From Alphaproteobacteria bacterium (GTDB lineage Bacteria > Pseudomonadota > Alphaproteobacteria > JAEULC01), in NCBI GenBank assembly GCA_020846275.1, contig JADLEG010000184.1, positions 1 to 34,971 of the forward strand: a stretch of 34,971 bases of DNA, read 5' to 3'. Made by a program: the position numbers and the translations under genes. The notes under the pieces were generated by a model. That model had not been told where the DNA came from and made no database searches. It saw nothing but the letters and a program-made list of their open reading frames with translations. Numbering within the stretch: position 1 is the stretch's first letter; each line of letters opens with the position of its first letter. Shown one piece after another: positions 22,772 to 31,182 of the stretch.

Positions 22772-23728
22772 ATGAAAATCGGCATGATCACCGACAGTCT
22801 GTCGGCGCTTTCCTTCGACGAGCTTCTTGCGACCTCGGCGCGGCTCAAGCTCGACATGCTGGAGTTCGCCTGCGGCAACTGGTCCGCGGCGCCGCATCTG
22901 AACCTTGCCCGAATGCTCGACAGCGAGAAGGCGCGGCGCGAGTTCAAGGCGCGGGTCGCCGGCCACGGGCTGGCGATCAGCGCGCTGAACTGTTCCGGCA
23001 ACCCGGTGCATCCGGGCGAGCAAGGGCGCAAGCACGACAAGGTGACGCGCGAAACGATCAAGCTGGCAAGCCTGATGGGCATCGACCGCGTGGTGATGAT
23101 GTCGGGCTGCCCCGGCGCGCCGGGCGACAGCCACGCCAACTGGATCACCACCGAATGGCCGCTGGAGGTGCGCGAGATACTGCGCTGGCAATGGGACGAG
23201 GTGCTGATCCCGTATTGGCGCGATCTGGTCGCCTACGCCAACAATCTGGGCATCCGCAAATTGTGCCTGGAATTGCACGGCTACCAGAACGTCTATTCCG
23301 TCGCGACCCTGGCGAAGCTGCGCGACGCCGTGGGCGACACGGTGGGCGCGAACTTCGACCCCAGCCACCTGATGTGGATGGGCGCCGACCCGATCCTGGC
23401 GACGCGCGCGCTGGGCGAGGCGATCTATCACGTGCACGCCAAGGACACGCGCATCGACCCGGCGATCGGCGGCGTCAACGGCACGATCGAGACGGTGCCG
23501 GGCGACCAGTGGAAGCGCCGGAGCTGGAACTACATCACGCTGGGCTATGGCCACGGCGAGGCGTGGTGGAGCGAGTTCTGCGCCGCGCTGGCCGGCGCCG
23601 GCTACGACGACGTGCTGTCGATCGAGCACGAGGACCCGATGATGCCGGCACTCGAGGGCGTGGAGAAGAGCGTGGCCTTGCTGGAGCGCACGGCCTTCCA
23701 CCGCCCGCCGCGGCGCACCGCGAACTAG
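22772..23728 (+). CDS. Sugar phosphate isomerase/epimerase-like TIM-barrel protein
   Basis: The 318-residue cytoplasmic protein belongs to the AP-endonuclease-2/xylose isomerase-like TIM-barrel family. Metal ligands are visible as Glu167 in CLELHG, Asp196 in NFDPSHL, His222 in HVHAKD and Glu285 in SIEHEDP, so it should be an active metal-dependent isomerase, epimerase or dehydratase. It opens a four-gene rightward operon with a HAD phosphatase (11 bases later), IolE and IolG. The second barrel enzyme beside IolE suggests inositol or inositol-derivative interconversion (IolI/inosose isomerase-like), but the exact reaction cannot be read. AGGGGAA lies about a dozen bases ahead of the ATG. Confidence 0.87.
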   Translation: MKIGMITDSLSALSFDELLATSARLKLDMLEFACGNWSAAPHLNLARMLDSEKARREFKARVAGHGLAISALNCSGNPVHPGEQGRKHDKVTRETIKLASLMGIDRVVMMSGCPGAPGDSHANWITTEWPLEVREILRWQWDEVLIPYWRDLVAYANNLGIRKLCLELHGYQNVYSVATLAKLRDAVGDTVGANFDPSHLMWMGADPILATRALGEAIYHVHAKDTRIDPAIGGVNGTIETVPGDQWKRRSWNYITLGYGHGEAWWSEFCAALAGAGYDDVLSIEHEDPMMPALEGVEKSVALLERTAFHRPPRRTAN

Positions 23729-23738
23729 GCAAGCAGCC

Positions 23739-24350
23739 ATGGCCAAGCGTTCGGTGGTCGTGTTCGACCTGGGCGGCGTGTTGATCGACTGGAACCCGCG
23801 CTACCTCTACCGCAAGCTGTTCAACGGCGACGTGGCGGCGATGGAGATGTTCCTGACCGAGATCTGCTCGCCGGACTGGAACGAGCGCCAGGATGCCGGG
23901 CGGCGCTTCCAGGAGGCGGAGGACGAGCTGATCCGCCAGCATCCCGACAAGGCCAAGCTGATCCGCGCGTGGTGCGCCCGGTTCGACGAGATGATCACCG
24001 GCGCCATCGACGGCACGGTGGCGGTGCTGGAGGAACTGAAATCCCGCGGCACGCCGCTCTACGCGCTGTCCAACTGGTCGGCCGAGACGTTTCCGCCGCA
24101 GCGCGACCGCTTCCCGTTCCTGGGGCATTTCGCCGGCATCCTCGTCTCGGGCAACGAAGGCATGATCAAGCCCGACCCCCGCATCTTCCGCCTGCTGCTG
24201 GACCGCTACGGATTGCGCGCGGAGGACTCGGTGTTCATCGACGACAATCCCGGCAACGCGCGCGCCGCGGGCGATCTTGGCATCCACGGCATCCATTTCA
24301 CCTCGCCGGCCGCTCTCCGGGCGGAGCTCGGCGCGCTGGGCCTGCTGTAG
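23739..24350 (+). CDS. HAD-family hydrolase (YihX-like phosphatase)
   Basis: The 203-residue cytoplasmic enzyme has motif I VVFDLGGVLIDWNPRYLY with nucleophile Asp10, motif II ALSNWS, motif III Lys in MIKPDPRIF and motif IV FIDDNPGNARAA. Gly12 replaces the second Asp of the usual DxD, as also in YihX (FDLGNV), a sugar-phosphate phosphatase. Position between a sugar isomerase-like gene and IolE suggests it removes phosphate from an inositol or sugar phosphate, but this is inference. Haloacid dehalogenase activity is the other option and less likely in this setting. Confidence 0.88.
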   Translation: MAKRSVVVFDLGGVLIDWNPRYLYRKLFNGDVAAMEMFLTEICSPDWNERQDAGRRFQEAEDELIRQHPDKAKLIRAWCARFDEMITGAIDGTVAVLEELKSRGTPLYALSNWSAETFPPQRDRFPFLGHFAGILVSGNEGMIKPDPRIFRLLLDRYGLRAEDSVFIDDNPGNARAAGDLGIHGIHFTSPAALRAELGALGLL

Positions 24351-24365
24351 TTCGCGGAGTCCGAC

Positions 24366-25265
24366 ATGAGCGTACGCATCGGCATCAATCCGATCACCTG
24401 GAGCAACGACGACATGCCGGCGCTCGGCGGCGACACGCCGCTCGAGGTCTGCCTGGCCGAGACGAAGCAGGCCGGCTATGCCGGCATCGAGATGGGCGGC
24501 AAGTTCCCCAAGACGACCGCCGAGCTGCGCCCGGTGCTGGCGCGCCACGGGCTCGATTTCATCTCGGGCTGGTACAGCGCCAAGCTGCTGGAGCGCGACG
24601 CCAAGGCCGAGATCGCCTCCATCGCCGCCCATCTCGACCTGATGGCCGGCATGGGCTGCAAGGTGATGGTCTTCGCCGAGGGATCGGGCGCGACGCACGG
24701 CGACCGCACCCAGCCCGCGGGCAAGCGACGGACGATCGCCGACGGGGAATGGGCGGAATACGGGCGGCGCGTCACGGCGGTCGCCGATCACATGGCCGAG
24801 CGCGGCGTCCGGCTGGCCTTCCACCATCACATGGGCACGGCGATCCAGACCGCCGACGAGATCGACCGGCTGATGGGTGCGACCGGCGGGTCGGTGGGCC
24901 TGCTGCTCGACACCGGCCACACGACCTATGCCGGCGGCGATCCCCTGGCGCTGGCGCGCAAGCACGCCAGGCGTATCGTCCATGTCCACTGCAAGGATGT
25001 GCGGCGGCCGGTGCTGGACCAGGCGCTCAAGAAGAACCAGAGCTTCCTCGACGCGGTCGTGGACGGCGTCTTCACCGTGCCGGGCGACGGGTCGATCGAC
25101 TTCAAGCCGGTGCTGTCGCATCTCGCCGGCCAGGGCTACCAGGGCTGGCTGGTGGTGGAGGCCGAGCAGGATCCGGCCAAGGCGCATCCGCTGACCTACG
25201 CCACGATGGGCTGCCGCAACCTCAGCAAGCTGGCCCGGGACGCCGGCTTCGCGCTCGTGGCATGA
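24366..25265 (+). CDS. iolE: Myo-inosose-2 dehydratase (IolE)
   Basis: The 299-residue enzyme dehydrates scyllo-inosose (2-keto-myo-inositol), the second step of inositol breakdown. The N-terminus GINPITWSNDDMPALGG is a signature of IolE, followed by AGYAGIEMGGKFP, DFISGWYSAKLLERDA and metal-site regions FHHHMGTAIQ, LLDTGHTTYAGGDP, HVHCKDVR and EAEQDP. It is full length. The stop overlaps the start of iolG by four bases (ATGA), so the dehydrogenase (step one) and dehydratase (step two) are translationally coupled. Later iol genes (B, C, D, J, A) are not in the window. Confidence 0.93.
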   Translation: MSVRIGINPITWSNDDMPALGGDTPLEVCLAETKQAGYAGIEMGGKFPKTTAELRPVLARHGLDFISGWYSAKLLERDAKAEIASIAAHLDLMAGMGCKVMVFAEGSGATHGDRTQPAGKRRTIADGEWAEYGRRVTAVADHMAERGVRLAFHHHMGTAIQTADEIDRLMGATGGSVGLLLDTGHTTYAGGDPLALARKHARRIVHVHCKDVRRPVLDQALKKNQSFLDAVVDGVFTVPGDGSIDFKPVLSHLAGQGYQGWLVVEAEQDPAKAHPLTYATMGCRNLSKLARDAGFALVA

Positions 25266-26269
25266 GCGCCGCGATGGAGTTCTGCCTGATCGGCGCGGGG
25301 TTCATCGGCCCGGTGCATGCCGCCAACATCGCCGCCCATCCGCGCGCTCGGCTGCGGACCGTCGTCGACCTCGACCGCGCCGCCGGCGAGCGCGTGGCCG
25401 GCAAGCATGGCGCGACGGTTACGACATCGCTCGCCGAAGCACTGGCGGACCCGAAGATCGACGCGGTGGTGATCTGCACGCCGCCGCGCACCCATGCCGC
25501 GATCATCGAAGCCGCGGCGCGCGCGGGGAAGGCGATCTTCTGCGAGAAGCCGGTCGACCTCGATCTCGCCAAGGTCGATGCCTGCGCCCGGATCGTGCGC
25601 GACGCCGGCGTGTCGTTCTTCGTCGGCTTCAACCGCCGCTACGACCCCACGCACCGCGCGATGTTCGATGCGATCCGGAAGGGCGAGATCGGCCGGCCGG
25701 AGATGATCGTGCTGTCGAGCCGCGATCCCGAGATCTCGCCGCCCGACTACGTCAAGGCGATGCCCTATGGCATCTTCTACGACACGATGATCCACGATTT
25801 CGACATGGTGCGCTGGCTGACCGGGCAGGAGCCCGTGGAGGTGTATGCGCGCGTCGCGGTCATGCTGGACGAGAAGACCAACCCCGAGCGCGATCCCGAT
25901 ACCGCCATGGTCACGCTGACGCTCGCCGGCGGGGCGCTGGTGCACGTCAACTCCAGTTTCCGCGCGGTCTACGGCTACGACCAGCGCATCGAGGCGTTCG
26001 GCGAGAAGGGCATGCTCGTCTCGCGCAACCAGCAGCCGACGACGCTGGTGCGCTACGACGCCAAGGGCATCCGCCAGGATCCGCTGCACTACTTCTTCAT
26101 CCAGCGCTACGCCCAGGCCTATCGCGACGAGCTGGAGGACTTCATCGCCGCGGTCGAGGCCAGGCGGCCGCCGAGCATCAGCCTGGACGACGGCCGCCGC
26201 GCGCTGGCGATCGCCTACGCGGCGATGGAATCGGCCAAGTCGGGCAAGCCGGTCGCGCTGAAGCCCTGA
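25262..26269 (+). CDS. iolG: Inositol 2-dehydrogenase-like Gfo/Idh/MocA oxidoreductase
   Basis: The 335-residue NAD-dependent enzyme oxidises myo-inositol (or a related cyclitol) to inosose. The Rossmann motif is GAGFIG at 11-16. The catalytic trio is visible: Lys96 in CEKPVDLDL, Asp174 and His178 in YDTMIHDFDMVRWL. GFNRRYDP is typical of inositol dehydrogenases. It overlaps iolE by four bases and ends six bases from the convergent permease gene. An ATG four codons in (25274) could also be the start. Specificity for myo-, scyllo- or chiro-inositol cannot be read. Confidence 0.88.
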   Translation: MSAAMEFCLIGAGFIGPVHAANIAAHPRARLRTVVDLDRAAGERVAGKHGATVTTSLAEALADPKIDAVVICTPPRTHAAIIEAAARAGKAIFCEKPVDLDLAKVDACARIVRDAGVSFFVGFNRRYDPTHRAMFDAIRKGEIGRPEMIVLSSRDPEISPPDYVKAMPYGIFYDTMIHDFDMVRWLTGQEPVEVYARVAVMLDEKTNPERDPDTAMVTLTLAGGALVHVNSSFRAVYGYDQRIEAFGEKGMLVSRNQQPTTLVRYDAKGIRQDPLHYFFIQRYAQAYRDELEDFIAAVEARRPPSISLDDGRRALAIAYAAMESAKSGKPVALKP

Positions 26270-26275
26270 GGCGCT

Positions 26276-28453
26276 TCACGGGATCGCCGGCACCGGCGCG
26301 ACCGCCCGCCGGATGCGCCGCTCGCCGATCAGGAACTGGATGCCCAGGATCGCGACGAGCATCAGGACGATCAGCACCGACGAATAGGCGATCGCCATCC
26401 CGTAGGTGCCGGACTCGGCCAGGTTGACGATGTACACGGTCGACAGCGTGATGCCCGGGCTGACCAGGAAGATGACGGCCGAGATCGACGTCATCGCCGA
26501 AACGAAGCCGTAGACCACGCCGGCCAGGATCGCGGGACGCAAGAGCGGCAGCACCACGCGCCGGACCGTCGCGAAGGAGCCGGCGCGCAGGGTCTGCGAG
26601 GCTTCCTCGAGGCTGCGGTCGATCTGCTCCAGCGCCGCCATGCCGGCGCGCACCCCCGGCCCCATGTTGCGCACCACGAAGCTGATCACGACGATCGCGC
26701 CGGTCTGCACGAATTCCAAGGGCGGGTTGTTGAACGACAGGATGTAGGCGATGCCCAGCACCGTGCCGGGCACGGCGGCGGCCATCAGCGTGCCGACCTC
26801 GAAGGCGGTGCGGCCGGCAAAGCTGCGGCGCGAGAGCAGGTAGGCGGTCATCAGCCCGAACGCCGCCGTCAGCGGCGCTGCGATCACCGCCAGGCGCAGG
26901 GTGGTGAGCAGCGAATCCCAGGCCTGGCCTTCGAGCCGGATGCCGTTCGATGTCAGCGAGGCGCCGAACGCGCCGATATAGTGCTTCAAGGTCAGCGCGT
27001 TGTTCAGGCCCCAGTTCTCGACGAAGCCGCCGAACAGGATCATGCCGTAGATCACCAGGGTCAGCGCCGCCCAGGGCAGGGCGACGCACTGGCAGATCCA
27101 GCGCACGGCGGGGGGCAGCGGCAGCGGCGAACCGACCTGGCCCTTGCCCGCGATCGTCACGAAGCTCTTGTCGGCGAGCACCCGGCGCTGGAGCGCGAAC
27201 ACGCCCAGCATGATCGCCAGCAGGATGAGGCCAAGCACGGCCGCCACGCCGCGATCCTGGCGCGCGCCCACGATCGCGAAGTAGATGCTGGTCGCCAACA
27301 CCTGGAAGTCGCCGCCCAGCAGCAGCGGATTGCCGAAATCGGCCAGGCTTTCGATGAAGCCGATCAGGAACGCGTTGGCGATGCCGGGCAGGGCCAGCGG
27401 CAGGGTGATCGTGCTGAACACGCGGCCGGGCGTCGCGCGCAGGGTCTGCGCCGCTTCTTCCAGCGCCGGATTGATGCCCTGGATCACGCCCACCAGCACC
27501 AGGTAGGCGACCGGCGTGAAGGACAGGGTCTGCGCGAACCACACGCCCTGGAATCCGTAGATCCAGCGCCCGCCTTCGAAGCCGAACAGATGCTCCAGCA
27601 GCTTGTTGATGGCGCCGCTGCGGCCCATCAGCAGGATCAGCGCCAGGCCGACGACGAAGGGCGGGGCGATGATCGGCAGGATCGACAGGACGCGCAGCGC
27701 CCGCCGCGCGAAGAACGTCGTGCGGTCGGTGACCAGCGCGAAGGCCAGCGCCAGCAGCGTCGACGAGGTCGCGACCGAGGCGCCGAGAACCAGCGTGTTC
27801 GCGACCGGCCCGCCCCAGCGCCAGATGCCGGCATCGGCCAGGCGCGGCCAGAACAACTGGGGTGCGAAGGCGCCGCGCGGCGTCTGGACCGCGCCCAGCC
27901 CCATGCGCAGCAGCGGATAGGCCACGAACAGGCCGATGGTCGCCGTGACGAAGCCGAGCATCGCCGCGGTGAAGAAATCGCCGCCGCAGGCCCCGCGCGC
28001 CGCCAGCCCGCGGCAAAGCAGCATCAGCGAGGCCAGCGCGTAGAGCATGGCGCCGAGGCCCAGCCCGGGATTGCGGCGGGGCAGGCGGCCGAACAGCGCC
28101 TCCGGAAGCGACCAGGTCCAGCCGCGCAGGTCGATCGACAGGGCGACCACAAGCAGCCACATCAGCGCGAAAGCGCCGAGCACCGCCAGGGCTGTGCCAT
28201 CGCGCCGCTCCAGCCGCGCCTTCGACAGCGGCCGGATGGCGAGGAGCAGCGGCAGTGCGAGCGGCAGCAGCCAAGGCCGGCCGCCGAGAAGCGCCTGGCC
28301 CAAGGCCGAGCCGCCGGCACCGTCCGGCCATGTTGCGAGCCATTGCAGCCCGAGCACGCCGGCGTCGTCGCCGTTCCATGGCAGCAGCGCGAATCCGCTC
28401 CAGCCGCAGGCCAGCCACAGATATCCGGCGGCGCGCCGGCCCGACCCGGTCAT
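26276..28453 (-). CDS. Fused double-domain ABC transporter permease (FbpB/AfuB-like)
   Basis: The 725-residue inner-membrane protein contains two permease halves, each with an EAA loop: EEAAQTLRATPG in the N-terminal half and EEASQTLRAGSF in the C-terminal half. A hydrophobic N-terminal extension of about 190 residues with extra helices precedes the first half. This is the layout of ferric-iron/2-aminoethylphosphonate/sugar-phosphate type importers. It lies 28 bases after the binding-protein gene. No ATPase gene is adjacent: the operon ends here, six bases from iolG. Substrate is undetermined; automatic annotation would likely say Fe(III), but the neighbouring polyol genes make an organic substrate possible. 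Confidence 0.9.
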   Translation of the reverse strand: MTGSGRRAAGYLWLACGWSGFALLPWNGDDAGVLGLQWLATWPDGAGGSALGQALLGGRPWLLPLALPLLLAIRPLSKARLERRDGTALAVLGAFALMWLLVVALSIDLRGWTWSLPEALFGRLPRRNPGLGLGAMLYALASLMLLCRGLAARGACGGDFFTAAMLGFVTATIGLFVAYPLLRMGLGAVQTPRGAFAPQLFWPRLADAGIWRWGGPVANTLVLGASVATSSTLLALAFALVTDRTTFFARRALRVLSILPIIAPPFVVGLALILLMGRSGAINKLLEHLFGFEGGRWIYGFQGVWFAQTLSFTPVAYLVLVGVIQGINPALEEAAQTLRATPGRVFSTITLPLALPGIANAFLIGFIESLADFGNPLLLGGDFQVLATSIYFAIVGARQDRGVAAVLGLILLAIMLGVFALQRRVLADKSFVTIAGKGQVGSPLPLPPAVRWICQCVALPWAALTLVIYGMILFGGFVENWGLNNALTLKHYIGAFGASLTSNGIRLEGQAWDSLLTTLRLAVIAAPLTAAFGLMTAYLLSRRSFAGRTAFEVGTLMAAAVPGTVLGIAYILSFNNPPLEFVQTGAIVVISFVVRNMGPGVRAGMAALEQIDRSLEEASQTLRAGSFATVRRVVLPLLRPAILAGVVYGFVSAMTSISAVIFLVSPGITLSTVYIVNLAESGTYGMAIAYSSVLIVLMLVAILGIQFLIGERRIRRAVAPVPAIP

Positions 28454-28481
28454 GCCGACGCGGCGGCGCGCGGCCGCGCCC

Positions 28482-29510
28482 TCACTTCGGCGCGGTCTTC
28501 ACTTCCTTGTCGAAGCGCGCCAGCACGGCGTTGCGCGTCTCGTCGGTCGAGTATTTCAGGATGTCATAGTTGATCAGCTTCACCTGGTCCGGCCGCGGCG
28601 CCAGCGGGTGCTGCTTGGCGTTCTTGTTCGACTGGATCTGGAACTTGCTCATGTCGAACGAGACGTTCTGGCCGTCGACGCCGAGCGCGAAGTCGTACCA
28701 TTTCTTGGCGCCCTCGGCGTTGCGCGCGTCCTTGACGATCGCTACGCCCGGCATCTCGAAGCCCGTGCCCTCGCACGGCGCCACGGTCTTGACCGGGAAG
28801 CCCTGCACGGCCTGCGCGACCGAGTCGTGCAGGAAGGCGATGCCGATCGTGGTCTCGCCGCGGCCGGCGGCGCGGATGCCCGCGGTGCCGGAGCGCGTGT
28901 ACTGGTTGATGTTCTTGTGCAACTCCTTCAGGTAGGCGAAGCCCTTGTCGTCGCCCATGATCTGCAGGATCGTCGTCACCATCGTCAGCGCCGTTCCGGA
29001 CGTCGACGGATCGGCCATCTGGATCTCGTTCTTGTAGGCGGGGTTGGTCAGGTCGGCCCAGCATTTCGGCTCGGGCATGCCCTTCTTGGCCAGCAGGTCG
29101 CTGTTGTAGCCGAAGCCGATCACGCCGGTGTAGATCGGCGTCAGCGTATACTTGGTGGCCTCCGCCGCCTTCTGCGCCCAGTCGTGCAGCTCGGGCAGCT
29201 TCGGCGACTTGTAGCTCTCGAGCAGGCCTTCCTTGTTGGCGATCGCCACCACGTCCGGGCCGGCCGAATGCCACACGTCGAAGCGCGGGTTGCCCGCCTC
29301 GGCCTTCAACTGGGCCAGCACCTCGCCGTCGGTCTTGCGGCTGATCGCGGCCTTCGTGCCGGTCGTGGCTTCGAACTTCACCCGCATCGCCTCGCACCAT
29401 TCCAACTCGAAGGTGCAGTTGACGACGACCTGCGCCCGCGCCGGCCCGCCGGCGAAGGCCCATGGCAGGGCGGCGAATGCGGCAACGGCAATGACGGCGC
29501 GGCTTTTCAT
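28482..29510 (-). CDS. ABC transporter periplasmic binding protein (AfuA/FbpA-like)
   Basis: The 342-residue periplasmic protein has a signal peptide (MKSRAVIAVAAFAALPWAFA) and the family-1 binding fold. DPSTSGTALTMVTTI, YTRSGTAGIRAAGRGETTIG and RFDVWHSAGPDVV are typical of the AfuA/FbpA/PhnS group. The adjacent tyrosine pair that holds iron in FbpA is not evident, so Fe(III) is not assured; A. pleuropneumoniae AfuA, a member of the group, binds sugar phosphates. The start at 29510 is preceded by a purine-rich GGGGGAA. It leads the importer operon and is divergent from the MocR regulator, its likely controller. Confidence 0.9.
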   Translation of the reverse strand: MKSRAVIAVAAFAALPWAFAGGPARAQVVVNCTFELEWCEAMRVKFEATTGTKAAISRKTDGEVLAQLKAEAGNPRFDVWHSAGPDVVAIANKEGLLESYKSPKLPELHDWAQKAAEATKYTLTPIYTGVIGFGYNSDLLAKKGMPEPKCWADLTNPAYKNEIQMADPSTSGTALTMVTTILQIMGDDKGFAYLKELHKNINQYTRSGTAGIRAAGRGETTIGIAFLHDSVAQAVQGFPVKTVAPCEGTGFEMPGVAIVKDARNAEGAKKWYDFALGVDGQNVSFDMSKFQIQSNKNAKQHPLAPRPDQVKLINYDILKYSTDETRNAVLARFDKEVKTAPK

Positions 29511-29583
29511 GACGATTTCCCCCGGCTGCGGCTGCGATGACGCTTTGGCTGGGCCCCTGGCCCACCGGTGAACGCTACCAGAC

Positions 29584-29632
29584 AAATGGTCTTTTCATAA
29601 GAACCAGTTCTCGCTATCTGAAGGGGCCATTT
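29584..29632. promoter_or_regulatory. Cluster of related half-sites between importer and MocR genes
   Basis: Three similar words lie in the 148-base divergent gap: AAATGGTC (29584-29591), the palindrome AGAACCAGTTCT (29600-29611, AACTGG on the minus strand) and GGGGCCATTT (29623-29632, AAATGGCC on the minus strand). The outer two are inverted and 41 bases apart, near four helical turns. This spacing and sequence suit a dimeric MocR operator. Confidence 0.5.
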
Positions 29633-29658
29633 TCTTGCCGCCAGCCGGGGTTCCGACG

Positions 29659-31173
29659 ATGCCGAAGCGCGCCTATCAGGTCGATGTAATGCCGATCCGG
29701 CTGGACAAGTCGGCCGGTGCGCCGCTGTTCCGGCAGCTCTATGTCGCGCTGCGCGACGCCATCCTGGGCGGGCAGGTCGCGGCCGGCGCCCGCCTGCCGG
29801 CGACCCGCGCCCTGGCGGCCAGCCTGGCGGTAGCGCGCAATACGGTGATCAACGCCTATGAGCAGTTGCGCGTCGAAGGCTATCTGGAGGGGCGCGTCGG
29901 CTCGGGCACGGTGGTCGCGCGCGACCTGCAGGTCGACCAGGCGCCGGTTGGGCAGCCCCCGGTCGGGCAGCCGGCGCCCGCCGCGCCGCCGCGCCGCGAC
30001 CGCCGGTTGACGGCGCAGGCCCGCACGGCGGCGGGCTTCATCGCCCAGCGCTCGCGCCGGGGCGACGGGGCGTTCGAAATCGACACGCCGGCGCTCGACG
30101 CGCTTCCGCTGGAAACCCTGCGCCGCTTGCTGACCCCCAAGCTGCGGACCGATTTCCGCCGGCTGCTGACGCAATCCGACCCGGCCGGGATCGAGCCACT
30201 GCGGCGCGCCATCGCCGAATGGGCGCGCGCGTCGCGGGGCATCGCCTGTTCCGCCGAGCAGGTCGTGGTCACCGCCGGCGGCCAGCATGGCATCGACCTG
30301 GTGGCGCGCGCGCTGCTGTCGCCGGGCGAGACGGCCTGCGTCGAGGACCCGGGCGATCCGTTCGTGCGCACGCTGCTGCTGGCGCTGGGCGCAAAGGTCG
30401 TCGGCGTTCCTGTGGACGACGAAGGCATGATGGTCGATGCGCTGCCGCGCGCCGAAGCCGGCGCGCGGCTGATCCATCTGACGCCATCGAACCATTTCCC
30501 GATGGGCGGCACGCTGCCGATGGCGCGGCGCGCGGCCTGCCTCAACTGGGCGCAGCGCGCGGGCGCGGTGATCCTCGAAGACGATTGCGACAGCGAATTC
30601 CGCTATTCCAGCCGGCCGCTGGCGGCGTTGAAGGGCCTGGATGCCGGCGGCAACGTGATCTACGTCGGCACGTTCAGCCGGATCCTGCTGCCGTCATTGC
30701 GCCTGGGCTACCTGATCCTGCCCGAGGACCTGGTCGACCCCGTGGTGGCCATCCGTTCGCTCACCGACCGTCATCCGCCGCCGATCGAGCAGCTACTGGT
30801 GGCCGAGTTCATGCTGAACGGGCATTTCTCCACCCATGTCCGGCGCATGCGCAAGCTCTACGCCGACCGCCAGCAGATGCTGGTCGGCGCGCTGACGCGC
30901 GAATTCGGCGACCTGCTCGACATCCGGCCGGCCGGCGCCGGCATGCATATCATCGCCTGGCTGCCGCCGGGATGCGAGGACACGGCGCTGGCGCGCGAAG
31001 CCGCGGGCAGGGGCCTTATCCTGCGGCCGCTGGCGCCGTTCTATCACCGCCGGACGCCGCGCGCGGGCCTCCTGCTCGGCCATGCCGGGCTGACGTCGAG
31101 CCAGTTGCGCATCGGTATCCGGCAACTGGGCAAGTCGCTGGCGGCATTCCTGCCGGCGAACGTGCCGGCCTAG
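29659..31173 (+). CDS. MocR-family regulator with PLP lysine replaced by Arg
   Basis: The 504-residue DNA-binding protein joins a GntR winged helix (residues 15-90, APLFRQLYVALRDAILGGQV to VGSGTVV) to an aminotransferase-like domain (about 135-500) through a Pro/Gln linker with PVGQP twice. The usual motif GTFSK, whose Lys holds PLP as in GabR Lys312, reads GTFSRILLPSLRLGY with Arg341. EDDYDSE reads EDDCDSE (Cys310), and TPSHQ is TPSNHF. So PLP binding is probably lost or altered, and the effector may differ. The ATG at 29659 has GGGG upstream; a TTG at 29635 with GAAGGGG is an alternative. It is divergent from the importer genes. Confidence 0.88.
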   Translation: MPKRAYQVDVMPIRLDKSAGAPLFRQLYVALRDAILGGQVAAGARLPATRALAASLAVARNTVINAYEQLRVEGYLEGRVGSGTVVARDLQVDQAPVGQPPVGQPAPAAPPRRDRRLTAQARTAAGFIAQRSRRGDGAFEIDTPALDALPLETLRRLLTPKLRTDFRRLLTQSDPAGIEPLRRAIAEWARASRGIACSAEQVVVTAGGQHGIDLVARALLSPGETACVEDPGDPFVRTLLLALGAKVVGVPVDDEGMMVDALPRAEAGARLIHLTPSNHFPMGGTLPMARRAACLNWAQRAGAVILEDDCDSEFRYSSRPLAALKGLDAGGNVIYVGTFSRILLPSLRLGYLILPEDLVDPVVAIRSLTDRHPPPIEQLLVAEFMLNGHFSTHVRRMRKLYADRQQMLVGALTREFGDLLDIRPAGAGMHIIAWLPPGCEDTALAREAAGRGLILRPLAPFYHRRTPRAGLLLGHAGLTSSQLRIGIRQLGKSLAAFLPANVPA

Positions 31174-31182
31174 GCGGACCCA

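Noticed and set aside
26259..26278. TGAAGC/GCTTCA dyad spanning the convergent iolG and permease stops
   Set aside because: Six-base arms with an eight-base loop are expected by chance, and there is no T-run.
26981..28573. A 530-codon plus-strand frame across the permease gene
   Set aside because: Gln/Arg/Ala-rich shadow of a fused permease whose EAA loops and helices are clear.
28482..29510. Calling the binding protein a ferric-iron protein FbpA
   Set aside because: The tyrosine pair that binds iron in FbpA is not evident, and related proteins bind sugar phosphates or phosphonates.
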